Source: Paraburkholderia largidicola
GTDB lineage: Bacteria > Pseudomonadota > Gammaproteobacteria > Burkholderiales > Burkholderiaceae
Length of the DNA stretch: 64,000 bases
Direction: 5' to 3'
Assembly: GCF_013426895.1 (NCBI RefSeq)
Contig: NZ_AP023176.1
Coordinates: 62,001-126,000 of the forward strand
The position numbers and the translations under genes are program-made. The notes under the pieces were generated by a model. It was given only the letters and a program-made list of their open reading frames with translations, was not told where the DNA came from and made no database searches. Below, one piece after another: positions 7,921-17,349 of this stretch. Within the stretch, counting starts at the first letter, position 1. Every line of letters begins with the position of its first letter.

Positions 7921-8670
7921 ATGCTTTTACATCTTTCGACTTGGGCCGAGATCGAGCAATACCTGAAACGTAGCCGCGCAGTCGTCGTTCCCATCGGATC
8001 GAACGAGCAGCATGGTCCGACGGGTTTGCTCGGCACCGACTGGCTGTGCCCGGAGATCATCGCGCGTGAAGCGGAAAAGTCGGCCGATATCCTCGTCGCG
8101 CCGACCTTCAACATCGGCATGGCGCAGCATCACCTCGGCTTTCCGGGGACGATTTCGCTGCGGCCGTCCACGTTCATCGCTGCGATCGGCGACTGGATTC
8201 GCTCGCTGGCGACCCACGGCTTCGAGAAGATCCTGTTTCTGAACGGCCACGGCGGCAACATCGCGTCGATCGAGGCGGCGTTTTCCGAGGTCTATGTCGA
8301 AGCGAGCTTCGCGAAGCGTCATGCAGGTTTCGCGATGAAGCTGTGCAACTGGTGGGATCTGGAAGGCGTCGGCGAACTCGCACGCAAGCAGTTCCCCGAA
8401 GGACACGGCGTTCACGCTACGCCGTCCGAGATCGCGATCACGCAGTGGGCTTTCCCGGACGCAATCAAATCCGCCGACTACTCGCCGAAGATCGCGCCGT
8501 CCGGCCCGATCCGCGAAGCGCTGGATTTCCGCGCGCGCTACCCGGATGGCCGCATGGGCTCGGACCCGGCACAGGCATCGCCGGAAAAAGGCGGCGAACT
8601 GGTGCGGCTGGCGGCGTCGAGCCTCGTGCGCGAGCTGAACGCGTTCGCCAGCGAGCCGTTGCCCCGCTGA
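7921..8670 (+). CDS. Creatininase-family metal-dependent amidohydrolase
   Basis: This is a 249-residue member of the creatininase/creatinine amidohydrolase family. Members open ring amides or hydrolyse related amide bonds and bind two metal ions. Candidate metal and catalytic residues are visible in IGSNEQHGPTGLLGTD (Glu29, His31, Asp40), FLNGHGGN (His110) and GHGVHATPSEIA (His165, Glu170). AGGAG lies upstream of the ATG at 7921; the frame stays open upstream but that part is not protein-like. It is divergent from the amidase, so the two may work in sequence on a nitrogenous ring compound. True creatinine activity cannot be read from sequence; related enzymes act in mycofactocin, riboflavin or dimethylsulfone pathways. 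Confidence 0.88.
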   Translation: MLLHLSTWAEIEQYLKRSRAVVVPIGSNEQHGPTGLLGTDWLCPEIIAREAEKSADILVAPTFNIGMAQHHLGFPGTISLRPSTFIAAIGDWIRSLATHGFEKILFLNGHGGNIASIEAAFSEVYVEASFAKRHAGFAMKLCNWWDLEGVGELARKQFPEGHGVHATPSEIAITQWAFPDAIKSADYSPKIAPSGPIREALDFRARYPDGRMGSDPAQASPEKGGELVRLAASSLVRELNAFASEPLPR

Positions 8671-8894
8671 TGCGTGGATGGGCGCGGAGTTTCGCCGCGC
8701 CTTTCACCTGTTCCCAGCACTCAAGAGTGAATTGCCCGCGTAATGGTTGACCCATCGTCCGCTGAAAAAGATGATCTGGGGTATAGATTGCATGGTGAGA
8801 GCGTTTGCAATTTGGGGGAGGCGGTTGTTGACCGCTCGTCCAGCTTCCGTTTGCGAGCCGCGTCCATGCGCCAACCGTTTGATGAGGACATGAC

Positions 8895-9995
8895 ATGAGC
8901 ACTCGTTCCGAAGGCAAGCCGCTGTTGAGTTTGCTGGGCATCAGCAAGCCAATCATCCAGGCGCCGATGGCAGGCGTCAGCACGCCGGCGCTGGCGGCCG
9001 CCGTATCGAATGCGGGCGGCCTCGGCTCGCTCGGCGTGGGCGCGATGAAAGCCGAGGCGGCGCGCAAGACGATCCGCGACACGCGCGCGTTGACGAGCGC
9101 GCCGTTCAACATCAACGTCTTCTGCCACGTGCCCGCGACGGCCAATGCAAAAGTCGAACAGGAATGGCTGACGTGGCTCGCGCCGCAATTCGCGAAGTAC
9201 GGCGCAAGCGCACCTGAAAAACTCGCCGAAATCTACACGAGCTTTGTCGAAGACAAGGCGATGCTCGACGTGTTCGTCGAGGAAAAGCCGGCCGTCGTGA
9301 GTTTTCATTTCGGCTTGCCGTCGAAAGAAGTCATCAAGGCGCTGAAGGATGCAGGCATCACGCTACTGGCGTCGGCGACGAATCTGGACGAAGCGCAGCA
9401 GGTGGTCAATGCGGGTGTCGATGCGATCGTTGCGCAGGGCATCGAAGCGGGCGGCCATCGCGGCATGTTCGACACGCAAGCCTTCGATGAAGGCCTCGGC
9501 ACGTTCGCGCTCACCCGGCTTTTCGTGGAGAAATTCGATCTGCCCGTCATTGCGGCGGGCGGCATCATGGACGGCGCGGGCATTGCCGCGGCGCTCGCGC
9601 TCGGCGCGCAGGCCGCGCAGCTCGGAACGGCATTCGTGCCGTGCCCGGAGACGTCGATCGACGACGGCTACCGTCGCGCGATTCTCGGCGATGCCGCGCT
9701 TCACACGACGATGACGTCGGCGATTTCGGGCCGTCAGGCGCGCAGCATGGTCAACCGCTTTACGGAACTGGGCCGCGCTGGGGATCGTCCCGCGACACCC
9801 GATTACCCCGTCACCTATGATGCAGGCAAGGCGCTGCACGCAGCCGCGAAAGCGCAGGGCGAGTTCGGCTTTGGCGCGCAATGGGCCGGCCAGGCGGCGG
9901 CGCTGGCGCGTTCGATGCCTGCGGCGGAACTCGTCGCGCGGCTCGAGACGGAACTCGACGAAGCGATCCGTCGATTGCAGCGGTTCGCGCGCTGA
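8895..9995 (+). CDS. Nitronate monooxygenase (2-nitropropane dioxygenase family), copy 1
   Basis: This is an FMN-dependent TIM-barrel enzyme that oxidises alkyl nitronates to carbonyl compounds and nitrite. Family marks in order are [29 protein letters not shown] at the N-terminus, APFNINVF, a mid-protein [16 protein letters not shown] (the conserved catalytic-His region) and [32 protein letters not shown]. It ends [10 protein letters not shown]...[14 protein letters not shown]. At 366 residues it is normal length. GAGGACATGAC precedes the ATG at 8895. A second, shorter family member lies at 17350-18336. The adjacent MOSC gene is in the same direction, 27 bases on, so the two may be co-transcribed. 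Confidence 0.92.
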   Translation: MSTRSEGKPLLSLLGISKPIIQAPMAGVSTPALAAAVSNAGGLGSLGVGAMKAEAARKTIRDTRALTSAPFNINVFCHVPATANAKVEQEWLTWLAPQFAKYGASAPEKLAEIYTSFVEDKAMLDVFVEEKPAVVSFHFGLPSKEVIKALKDAGITLLASATNLDEAQQVVNAGVDAIVAQGIEAGGHRGMFDTQAFDEGLGTFALTRLFVEKFDLPVIAAGGIMDGAGIAAALALGAQAAQLGTAFVPCPETSIDDGYRRAILGDAALHTTMTSAISGRQARSMVNRFTELGRAGDRPATPDYPVTYDAGKALHAAAKAQGEFGFGAQWAGQAAALARSMPAAELVARLETELDEAIRRLQRFAR

Positions 9996-10022
9996 CACAA
10001 TTCATATTAGCAATGGCCTCCG

Positions 10023-10685
10023 ATGGATGAACCGACAACGCATACAGAAACCGACAGCACCGCGCGGGCGACCGATGCGAGGCTGCTTTCGATCAACATC
10101 GGCGTGTGCCAGCCGCTCGACGTCGGGCTTGCGTCCGAAGGTCTGACTGTCGAGTCGGCGATCCGCAAGCGCTCGGTGAGCAGCGCGAGCGAAGGCGCGG
10201 TGGTCGAGGTGAAGAAGCTCGGGCTCGTGGGCGACGAGCAGGCGGACCTGAGCGTTCACGGGGGCCTCGACAAGGCCGTTTATCTCTACCCGTTCGAACA
10301 CTATGCGTGGTGGCGACAGCGGCGCATCGAAGCGGATTTGCCCGATGCGGGAGAGCCATTGGCATTCGGCATGCTGGGCGAGAATCTGACGACGCAGGGT
10401 TTGCTGGAGTCGGATCTTTGGGTGGGCGATATGCTCGTGATCGATCAGGTCCGGTTACGGGTGGAGGCGCCGCGTAGTCCGTGTTTCAAGCTCAATGCCG
10501 CGATGGGATACAGGAAAGCTGTCAAGCATATGTATCTGAGTGGGTTTGCTGGGGTGTATCTGAGCGTTCAGCAGACGGGGTTTATTCAGGCTGGCGCACG
10601 GATTGAAGTCGTGCCGGGGCGTAGGGAGGAGTCGGTGAGTCATATTCTCGAACGGCAGCGGGGGAAGGCTCGGCGGGAGCCGTGA
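10023..10685 (+). CDS. MOSC domain protein (YiiM-like)
   Basis: MOSC domains are the molybdenum-cofactor-sulfurase C-terminal domain and bind or deliver sulfur or molybdenum cofactor; stand-alone versions (YiiM) are involved in detoxifying N-hydroxylated compounds. Recognisable segments are AVYLYPFEHYAWWRQ, GMLGENLTTQGLLESDLWVGD and the conserved Cys motif APRSPCFKLNAAMG. The C-terminal segment after GFAGVYLSVQQTGFIQAG is typical of YiiM. It follows the nitronate monooxygenase by 27 bases and may share its transcript. The first 25 residues (Thr/Ala-rich) are probably disordered, and a slightly later start cannot be excluded. Confidence 0.85.
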   Translation: MDEPTTHTETDSTARATDARLLSINIGVCQPLDVGLASEGLTVESAIRKRSVSSASEGAVVEVKKLGLVGDEQADLSVHGGLDKAVYLYPFEHYAWWRQRRIEADLPDAGEPLAFGMLGENLTTQGLLESDLWVGDMLVIDQVRLRVEAPRSPCFKLNAAMGYRKAVKHMYLSGFAGVYLSVQQTGFIQAGARIEVVPGRREESVSHILERQRGKARREP

Positions 10686-10689
10686 AGGG

Positions 10690-11400
10690 GTGTGGGTGGC
10701 TTCGCGGTGCGGGCGTTGCTGGTCGGTGTTTTGGTTTTTGTGCTGGCATCCGCGTGATGTTATTGGTTCGCATGCGTTGCCCCTGTGCGGGGCGGCACCT
10801 ACTTTTCTTTGCCGCCGCAAAGAAAAGTAGGCAAAAGAAAGCGGCTCACACCGCCAGTTCTAGTATTTGCCTGAGGGCCCCCGAAGGTTCTTACACTTCA
10901 CACGGCAACCACGTGACCGACGTCCGTTGCCAGCGCTCTTGCAGTGCGCCTCACCCGCTTCATCTGCGCGCGTCGCAGCATGCCGCGCCACACAGTCCAC
11001 CGCCGCCCAGGTGGCAAACTGTGTGTAGGCCGTAGTGCTCCGCACGCCTCACTTCGAACCGATGGCGCACGCGTTCCACGCTGAAAGAGCACCACCCTGG
11101 ACGGCGCGACAACCTACACACAGTTTGCCACCTGGGCGGCATATGCCATTCGCTGCCGCTGGCCCAGGTACGGGGATTCAACGCGGGTGAGGCGCTCATT
11201 CGAAGCGTTGGCGACGCACGCGAACAGAAATGCTGCCGTGTGAAGGTTGGGGACGTTGGGGGCCCGTGGACAAGAACAAGGGCTGGCGGTGTGAGCCGCT
11301 TTCTTTTGCCTACTTTTCTTTGCGGCGGCAAAGAAAAGTAGGTGCCGCCCCGCACAGGGGCGACGCGTGAAGCACGCTAACAAAACGCGGATGCGAGCGA
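10690..11400. repeat. Repeat element A: large inverted repeat with terminal hairpins
   Basis: No gene is evident here. The stretch is a palindromic, about 0.7-kb element. Two inverted arms each carry (outward to inward) a GC-rich block reading CCCCTGTGCGGGGCGGCACC and a near-perfect hairpin with 15-base arms, CCTACTTTTCTTTGC and its complement. Next come a GCGGCTCACACCGCC-type stretch and an inner 27-base sequence around GGTGGCAAACTGTGTGT. The hairpins are at 10798-10831 and 11309-11342. The inner inverted repeats at 11003-11029 and 11113-11139 match 27 of 27. An 83-base core lies between them. A sister element, B, lies at 12620-13470. From memory this repeat type is common between genes in Paraburkholderia; I could not check copy number. 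Confidence 0.8.
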
Positions 11401-11474
11401 AATCACGAGCAAACCAAACCAAACCAAAACCAAACCGCCTGCGCCGCGAATGCGCGACCACGAAATCCCCGCGT

Positions 11475-11711
11475 TTAATCGTTCTTACTGGCTCTCAGCC
11501 GACGATACTCATCAACCGGCAACCCACCCCATCCCCAATTCTCCTTCTCGACTTCCTGAATAACGACGAACGTTGCTTCCAGCGGCTTGTTCAGCACCTT
11601 CAACAGCAGCTCGCTCGTTCCCTTGATGAGTTGGGCCTTCTCTTCCGGCGTCACTGCGCTCGTGCCGGGCGTGTTCCCTTCGCGCGTAACCTGAATCGTC
11701 ACGATAGGCAT
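11475..11711 (-). CDS. 4-oxalocrotonate tautomerase-family protein
   Basis: This is a 78-residue member of the tautomerase superfamily, whose catalytic base is the N-terminal proline left after Met removal (MPIVTIQVT). It keeps the family pattern of an N-terminal beta strand, then EEKAQLIKGTSELLLKVLNKPLEATFVVIQEVEKENWGWGG. Members act on 2-hydroxymuconate or on related small enols. GGAG lies about 7 bases upstream of the ATG. It is downstream of the SDR gene in the same direction, 66 bases away, and the pair is enclosed by two inverted-repeat elements. The substrate cannot be inferred. Confidence 0.88.
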   Translation of the reverse strand: MPIVTIQVTREGNTPGTSAVTPEEKAQLIKGTSELLLKVLNKPLEATFVVIQEVEKENWGWGGLPVDEYRRLRASKND

Positions 11712-11777
11712 CAGAATCTCCGTAATGTCGTGTGGGACAGGCGTCGTTTCCGACGCCTCGCCGTGCCGGGTGGCAGC

Positions 11778-12488
11778 TTAGTGACCTGCGCTCTGGCCGC
11801 CGTCGACGTGCAGGATCTCGCCCGTGACGAACGGCGCTGAATCGAGATACAGCACCGCATTGACGATGTCGCTCATCTCGCCCATATGGCCGACAGGATG
11901 CAGCGAGCCCAGCGCTTCGTGGGTTTCCGGCGCGTGCATCGGCGACTTGATGATGCCGGGTGAAACGGCGTTCGCGCGGATGCCCGACTTCGCGTATTCG
12001 ATGGCGAGCGACTTCGTTGCGGCGTTCAGGCCACCCTTGGTCAGCGATGCGAGTACCGACGGCACGCCCGAGATCGCGTGATCGACGAGGCTCGTCGTGA
12101 TCTGCAGGACGTGGCCGCTGTTGTTCTTTTCCATCTCGGCGATGGCGAGCTGCGTGATGTGGAAGAAGCCGTTCACATTCACGTTCAGCACGGCAGCGTA
12201 GTCTTCGGCCGTGTATTGCGTGAACGGCTTGGCGATGAAGATGCCTGCGTTGTTGATCAGCGTGTCGACACGGCCGAAGCGTGCCACTGCTTCCGAAACG
12301 GCGCGCTGCGCGACTGCGCGGTCACCGATGTCGCCGGCGATCGCCACGACGTTCGGATCGTCCGACTGCTTGATCGAACGTGCGACAGCGACGACGCGAT
12401 AACCGCGCTCACGGAAGCCCTTGACGATCTCGGCGCCAATGCCTTGCGATGCACCTGTGACGATTGCGACTTTTTGCGAATTGCTCAT
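11778..12488 (-). CDS. SDR-family oxidoreductase lacking the usual active-site Tyr
   Basis: This is a short-chain dehydrogenase/reductase (236 residues) with a Rossmann fold and the TGASQGIG cofactor motif near the N-terminus. NNAG, the conserved Ser region ITTSLVDH and the C-terminal NAVSPGIIKSPMH are also present. In the normal SDR catalytic tetrad Tyr-x-x-x-Lys is expected; here the segment reads SVLASLTKGGLN, so the Tyr position is Ala. Related SDR subfamilies with this LASLTKGG form exist and remain enzyme-like, but the mechanism may differ. GAGG lies just before the ATG at 12488. It is probably co-transcribed with the tautomerase gene downstream. Confidence 0.88.
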   Translation of the reverse strand: MSNSQKVAIVTGASQGIGAEIVKGFRERGYRVVAVARSIKQSDDPNVVAIAGDIGDRAVAQRAVSEAVARFGRVDTLINNAGIFIAKPFTQYTAEDYAAVLNVNVNGFFHITQLAIAEMEKNNSGHVLQITTSLVDHAISGVPSVLASLTKGGLNAATKSLAIEYAKSGIRANAVSPGIIKSPMHAPETHEALGSLHPVGHMGEMSDIVNAVLYLDSAPFVTGEILHVDGGQSAGH

Positions 12489-12619
12489 GATGGACCTCGA
12501 AACGTTGTTCGGCTGTGTGTCGGAATTGACAGTGCCGTTAGGTCGTAAATCTAGGCTTCCTCGGCGTTGTTGCGAACACCCGGGTTGGACAAACTGTTGT
12601 GATTGGGAGGAATAAATGG

Positions 12620-13470
12620 GGTTCTTTTGTCTGCGACGCTGGGGCGGGTTTTTGGTTTTTTGCTGGCATCCGGTTTGAGCCTCCGCGGCGCGGGCGTTGC
12701 TGGTCGGTGTTCTGGGTTTTTCGCTGGCATCCGCGATTTGCTTCTGGTTCGCTAGCGTTGCCCCTGTGCGGGGCGGCACCTACTTTTCTTTGCCGCCGCA
12801 AAGAAAAGTAGGCAAAAGAAAGCGGCTCACACCGCCAGTTCTTGTGATTGCCTGAGGGCCCCCACAGGGTCTTACGCTTCACACGGCAACAACGTGACCG
12901 ACGCTCGTTGCCAGCGCTCTTGCGGTGCGCCTCACCCGCTTCACGCTCCCGCGTTACAGCACGCCGTGCTATACAGTCCACGGCCGCCCAGGTGGCAAAC
13001 TGTGTGTCGGCTTTCGCGCCCTACGCGCATCACTCTGGACTGGGTAGCAAGATTGGTGTTTCTGGCAAGAGCATTAACCTGTACGTCATGACAACCTACA
13101 CACCGTTTGCCACCTGGGCGGCAGCAACCATTCGCTACCGTCGGCCCTTGTGTGGGTGTCTGAAGCGGGTGAGGCTTCTGTTCGGAGCGTTGGCAACGCA
13201 CGCAAACAGAAATGCTGCCGTGTGAAGTGTAGGACCGGTTGGGGGCCCTCAGGCAAACACAAGAACAGGCGGTGTTAGCCGCTTTCTTTTGCCTACTTTT
13301 CTTTGCGGCGGCAAAGAAAAGTAGGTGCCGCCCCGCACAGGGGCGACGCTTAAAGCACCAGTAACAAAACGCGGATGCCAGCGCAAAGACCAAAAATACC
13401 GACCGGCAACGCCCGCGCCACGAAGGCTCACCCGCGGATGCCAGCGCGAAGGCCGAAACACCAACCTACT
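12620..13470. repeat. Repeat element B: sister of element A
   Basis: This about 0.85-kb palindromic element resembles element A. Its outer hairpins are at 12779-12812 and 13292-13325, with the same arms as in A. Its inner inverted repeats are at 12984-13010 and 13095-13121 and match 25 of 27. The core between 13011 and 13094 is unlike A's core. Copies of GCTGGCATCCG sit on both outer flanks, in opposite orientation. No gene is called inside: open frames seen here are products of the repeat. A and B bracket the tautomerase/SDR genes. Confidence 0.8.
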
Positions 13471-14476
13471 CATTAGCCGCAAACTCCCCAAGCACATCCT
13501 CCTGCAATTCATCCAGTATCTGCCGATAATCCCGCGGCGTCACACGAGGGTTCAACGCAACATGCGACACCCCCTGCTCCCGCGCCAGATCGAGATAATC
13601 CCGCAGCGCGCGGCTCCCAATCGCAAACCCGCCACCGATCCGCTTGAACGGAAAATCCCGCCGCGGATGCAGATACAAAAACCCACCAAACGCTAGCGGC
13701 TTCGCCTCGCCATCAGGGTTCGTCTGACGATTCGTCTCTCTCCACTCATCGGCGAACGATTGCAACTTCGCAGGTTCCGGCACGAACCCGAGATACCCGT
13801 CCATATTGCCGGCGATCCAGCCAAGCTTCTGTTGCGAGCGCCCGACCGCAATAGTCGGCACCCTCCCGAACACAGGCTTCGGTAGCATGGTCAACGAACC
13901 ATCTCCTCGACCGAAACGCTCGGATTCGAAGCGCGGGAAGTTCTGCTCGCTCACGCTGCGATACACGCCATACGCGTCGCGAAAACGCTCCCCACGACTC
14001 TCGAAGTCGATTCCGAACACAGGATATTCGGAAGGCCGATCACCCGACGACATCCCTATCACAATGCGTCCGCCCGTCAGCCGGTCGAGCGAGTTGATCT
14101 GCTTCGCGAGCATCAGCGGCTCGCGCATCGGCAACACGATGCCCGTCGTGCCGAGCGTGATGCGCTCGGTCGCGGTGGCGAGATGCCCGATGTAGATCAG
14201 CGGTTCGAAGATCTGCCCGGAATCGCCGTACTGCGGATCGTAGAACGGGATATCGCGCGCCCATAACGCGGCGACGCCGGCCTGTTCGGCACGTTGCGCC
14301 ATCTGCAGATGGTCGGCCATCGACGGATGCGGCGAGGCGGCGTGTGTTTCGAGCGGCAGGATCAGCCCGACCGTGAGCGCGTCGCGCCGGAAGACGCGGT
14401 CGTAACCGCGATGACCTTGCAAAGGGAACGGAGCGCGCTCGACTTGCGGTTGGGGAAAAGCGATTGGCATGTCCAT
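13466..14476 (-). CDS. LLM-class flavin-dependent oxidoreductase
   Basis: This is a luciferase-like monooxygenase (336 residues), using reduced flavin and oxygen. Family segments are GLILPLETHA near residue 37, MAQRAEQAGVAALWARDIPFYD, the RITLGTTGIVLPMREPLMLAKQINSLDRLTGGRIVIGMSSGDRPSEYPVFGID core and, near the C-terminus, VSHVALNPRVTPRDYRQILDELQEDVL. Its form resembles the TIGR03571-type LLM subfamily, but I am not certain. GGAGG lies at good spacing before the ATG at 14476. It is divergent from the DUF485/ActP cluster. Its C-terminus meets repeat element B. Confidence 0.88.
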   Translation of the reverse strand: MDMPIAFPQPQVERAPFPLQGHRGYDRVFRRDALTVGLILPLETHAASPHPSMADHLQMAQRAEQAGVAALWARDIPFYDPQYGDSGQIFEPLIYIGHLATATERITLGTTGIVLPMREPLMLAKQINSLDRLTGGRIVIGMSSGDRPSEYPVFGIDFESRGERFRDAYGVYRSVSEQNFPRFESERFGRGDGSLTMLPKPVFGRVPTIAVGRSQQKLGWIAGNMDGYLGFVPEPAKLQSFADEWRETNRQTNPDGEAKPLAFGGFLYLHPRRDFPFKRIGGGFAIGSRALRDYLDLAREQGVSHVALNPRVTPRDYRQILDELQEDVLGEFAANE

Positions 14477-14738
14477 GATGTTCCTCCAGTGACGTCAGAT
14501 TACGGATATGCGTCGACGGGAAAAACATAGCGCCGCTAACAACACTTGATACACGGCGTCAATAGAGATGGACAGCAGGGAAGCGCGTGAAAAACTCTGT
14601 TTCACTCACGATGATGGTACGCATCATCAATCATCATTTTACTTGATCCATCGTCGCTCCTATCGTTGAGGAAAACAGAAGAGCGTGTCGGGTAGCCCCC
14701 GAAATGCGCCTACTTCGAAACGAAATACAGGAGACATC
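14477..14738. promoter_or_regulatory. Divergent spacer between LLM and DUF485 genes
   Basis: This 262-base spacer separates two divergent units. It holds the ribosome binding sites of both genes (GGAGGAAC for the LLM gene, AGGAG for the DUF485 gene) and an AT-rich stretch near 14610-14650 (CATCATCAATCATCATTTTACTTG) with repeated ATCAT. I see no definite operator. Regulation of the two units by one factor is possible. Confidence 0.35.
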
Positions 14739-15053
14739 GTGGTCCAAACGACTGCACTTCACAACGTCCGGTTGTCGCCGGCGTTCGTACGACTCGTCGC
14801 GCGGCGGCGCAGGCTCGTCGCATTGCTTACCTTCGGCACCTTGCTGCCTTACTACGCCTTTGTGCTGATCGCAGGCTTCGCGCCGAAAGTGCTCGCGCTG
14901 AAGCTGTTTCCGGGCAGTGTCATGACGATTGGCTGGCCCGTGGGCGTCGCGCTGATCGTCGGCACGTGGATCCTGACGGGCATCTATATTCGACGCGCAA
15001 ACGGCGAGTTCGACGCGTTGACCGCTCAGGTCCTGGCGGGAGATGCGCAATGA
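14739..15053 (+). CDS. DUF485 family membrane protein (YjcH-like)
   Basis: This small inner-membrane protein of about 104 residues belongs to the DUF485/YjcH family, normally encoded just before an ActP symporter. It has two predicted membrane segments ([21 protein letters not shown] and [27 protein letters not shown]) and the conserved ending [15 protein letters not shown] lies 5 bases ahead of the GTG at 14739, which gives the family-sized protein; the ATG at 14685 makes an unlikely extension. Its stop overlaps the ATG of the next gene (ATGA), so translation is probably coupled. It probably serves with ActP in acetate or related carboxylate uptake. Confidence 0.9.
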   Translation: MVQTTALHNVRLSPAFVRLVARRRRLVALLTFGTLLPYYAFVLIAGFAPKVLALKLFPGSVMTIGWPVGVALIVGTWILTGIYIRRANGEFDALTAQVLAGDAQ

Positions 15054-16723
15054 AACGAGGCGTCAAACTCATCGGCGGCATGCTCGCCGCGTTCATTGCC
15101 TGCGACGCAATGGCCGCAGCGGAAGTGCTCGAAAAAGCACAGAAGCAGCCGCTCAACACGACGGCCATCGTCATGTTCCTCGCGTTCGTCGTTGCGACGC
15201 TCGGCATCACGTATTGGGCCGCGTCGAAGACCAAGTCGATGAAGGACTTCTACAACGCGGGCGGCGGCATTTCCGGTTTTCAGAATGGACTCGCGCTGGC
15301 GGGCGACTATATGTCGGCGGCCGCGCTGCTCGGTGTGACGAGCATGATCTTCTTCAACGGCTACGACGGCATGCTCTACGCGGTGAGCTTCTTCGTCGCG
15401 TGGCCGTTGCTGATGTTCCTGTTCGCCGAGCGCATCAGAAATCTGGGGCAGGTCACGATCGCCGACATCGCATCGTTCAGACTCGACCAGCAGAGAATAC
15501 GCACGCTGATGGCATTCGGCTCGCTGACGGTCGTGTGTTTCTATCTCGTCGTGCAGATGGTGGGCGCCGGTCAACTGATCCAGTTGCTGTTCGGACTTCA
15601 ATACAACTATGCGGTCGTCGTGGTCGGCGCGCTGATGGCGGTGTATGTGACCTTCGGCGGCATGGTCGCGACAACGTGGGTGCAGATCATCAAGGCCGTG
15701 CTCATGCTGTTCGGCGCGACGCTGCTTGCGGTTCTCGCGCTGAGGCACTTCGGCTTTTCGATCGACGACATGTTCGCGCAAGCGATCGCCACGCATAAGA
15801 GCGGCGCCGGCATCATGTTGCCGAGCAAGCTCGTCGCCGATCCGTTTGCGATGCTGTCGTTGTCGGTGGGACTGGTGTTCGGCACGTCGGGTCTGCCGCA
15901 TATCCTGATGCGCTTCTTCACGGTGCCGGATGCAAAGGCGGCGCGCAAATCCGTGTTCGTCGCGACGGGCTTTATCGGGTACTTCTTCCTGATCGTGATG
16001 GTGCTCGGCACGGCCGCGATTGTCATCGTGGGCCGCAATCCGATGTTCTACGAGGGCGGCGTGGTCGGCGGCAAGCTGATCGGCGGCGGCAACATGCCCG
16101 TCATGCATCTGGCGAAGGCAATGGGTGGAGACCTCGTGCTGGGCTTCCTGTCCGCCGTCGCCTTTGCCACGATCCTCGCCGTCGTGGCGGGTCTCACGAT
16201 GGCGGGCACATCGGCCATTTCGCACGATCTCTACGCGATGGTGATCAAGCGCAATCGCGCCGATCACGTGAAGGAGAAACGCGTGTCGAGAATCGCATCG
16301 ATTGCGATCGCGTGCGTGGCAATCGTGCTCGGCATCGTGTTCAAGGATCAGAACGTCGCGTTCCTCGTGGCGCTGACATTCAGCGTGGCCGCGTCGGTGA
16401 ATTTCCCGATCCTCACGCTCGCGATCTACTGGAAAGGCCTGACGACGCGCGGCGCGCTGATGGGCGGCATTGCGGGGCTCGTCAGCGCGGTGGGTCTGGT
16501 CGTGCTGTCGCCCGCCGTGTGGGTCAAGGTGCTCGGACACGCGACGCCCATCTTTCCGTACGACTACCCCGCCATCATTTCGATGACGATCGCCTTCTTC
16601 TTCACATGGATCGGATCGGTCACCGATCAGGGCGCGCGAGCGGCGAACGAACGCGAGCAATTCGACGAGCAATTCGTTCGCGCACAGACGGGCATCGGTT
16701 CGTCGCGTGCCGCCAGTCACTAG
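15050..16723 (+). CDS. actP: Sodium:solute symporter, ActP-type (acetate/monocarboxylate)
   Basis: This is a sodium:solute symporter family protein (557 residues, about 13 membrane segments), of the ActP cation/acetate type. An N-terminal signal-like segment ([19 protein letters not shown]) is followed by the first conserved core, [35 protein letters not shown]. Later come [47 protein letters not shown] and a C-terminal [19 protein letters not shown]. The start at 15050 overlaps the DUF485 stop by four bases. A DUF485-ActP pair is the standard arrangement. In this cluster the following genes are a cytochrome b and a nitronate monooxygenase, so the carried substrate may not be acetate. Confidence 0.92.
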   Translation: MKRGVKLIGGMLAAFIACDAMAAAEVLEKAQKQPLNTTAIVMFLAFVVATLGITYWAASKTKSMKDFYNAGGGISGFQNGLALAGDYMSAAALLGVTSMIFFNGYDGMLYAVSFFVAWPLLMFLFAERIRNLGQVTIADIASFRLDQQRIRTLMAFGSLTVVCFYLVVQMVGAGQLIQLLFGLQYNYAVVVVGALMAVYVTFGGMVATTWVQIIKAVLMLFGATLLAVLALRHFGFSIDDMFAQAIATHKSGAGIMLPSKLVADPFAMLSLSVGLVFGTSGLPHILMRFFTVPDAKAARKSVFVATGFIGYFFLIVMVLGTAAIVIVGRNPMFYEGGVVGGKLIGGGNMPVMHLAKAMGGDLVLGFLSAVAFATILAVVAGLTMAGTSAISHDLYAMVIKRNRADHVKEKRVSRIASIAIACVAIVLGIVFKDQNVAFLVALTFSVAASVNFPILTLAIYWKGLTTRGALMGGIAGLVSAVGLVVLSPAVWVKVLGHATPIFPYDYPAIISMTIAFFFTWIGSVTDQGARAANEREQFDEQFVRAQTGIGSSRAASH

Positions 16724-16746
16724 AGAACCGCAGCAATCGATAGGGA

Positions 16747-17346
16747 ATGAAAATGTCGAACTCGCCTATGTCATCCACACACGATGTTCCCGCGCACGCT
16801 CACTTTCAGTGGCGCGATAACGGCCTGGGTTTTTCGCCCGTCACGATCGCGCTGCACTGGATCGTCGCGGCGCTGGTGCTCTCGATCATCGGAATCGAGA
16901 TCGCGCTTGTCGCTTCGCCCAATGTCGAGCTAGCGAGGGTTTTGAATCTGCTCGGCGCGATCCTGTTTCCGATCTCGGTCTATCGGTTCTGGGCGCGCGT
17001 GACGTCGTGGCATCCGCTGCCGCTCGGCACACCGAATCCTGTCGAGGTGATCGTGAGCCGGTCGGTTGCGACCGCGCTGGCGCTGGCGATGGTGCTGCTG
17101 CCTGTCGCCGCGTGGCTGGCGAAATCGGCGGCTGGCCAACTTGTCGAATTGCCCGGCGGATGGATCATTCCGTCTCCGATGCATCCGAACCCGCAGGCCG
17201 CGCAGGTCTTCGAGGTTCTCTTCAGGATTGGCGCAACGCCGTTCGTGCTCGGCCTCGCGCTGCATATCTTCGGTGCCTGCAAGAATCATTTCGTGTTGAA
17301 GAACGATGCGTTGAAACGCATGCTTGGCAAACGCGTGGAGCTTTGA
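16747..17346 (+). CDS. Cytochrome b561-type membrane protein
   Basis: This 199-residue membrane protein has a di-haem cytochrome b561-like pattern. The segments are SPVTIALHWIVAALVLSIIGIEIAL with a His in LHW, LARVLNLLGAILFPISVYRFWARV, VATALALAMVLLPVAAWLAK and FRIGATPFVLGLALHIFGACKNHFVLK with a His in the last helix. Family members shuttle electrons between the quinone pool and small donors. The gene starts 23 bases after the ActP gene and ends 3 bases before the nitronate monooxygenase gene, which suggests one operon. The electron partner could be the neighbouring flavoenzyme, but that is inference. Confidence 0.82.
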   Translation: MKMSNSPMSSTHDVPAHAHFQWRDNGLGFSPVTIALHWIVAALVLSIIGIEIALVASPNVELARVLNLLGAILFPISVYRFWARVTSWHPLPLGTPNPVEVIVSRSVATALALAMVLLPVAAWLAKSAAGQLVELPGGWIIPSPMHPNPQAAQVFEVLFRIGATPFVLGLALHIFGACKNHFVLKNDALKRMLGKRVEL

Positions 17347-17349
17347 ATC

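Noticed and set aside
11475..12488. A composite transposon made of elements A, B and the two genes
   Set aside because: Appealing, but no transposase, target duplication or empty site can be seen, and both elements are self-palindromic, so their orientation says nothing.
10690..13470. Open frames inside the inverted-repeat elements (for example near 10860-11045 and 12848-13225)
   Set aside because: They read through repeats in both directions, carry no motifs, and are not seen outside the repeat units.
15026..16720. Long minus-strand frame opposite the ActP gene
   Set aside because: The plus-strand frame has many membrane segments and family motifs; the minus-strand protein is His/Arg/Asp-rich without any.
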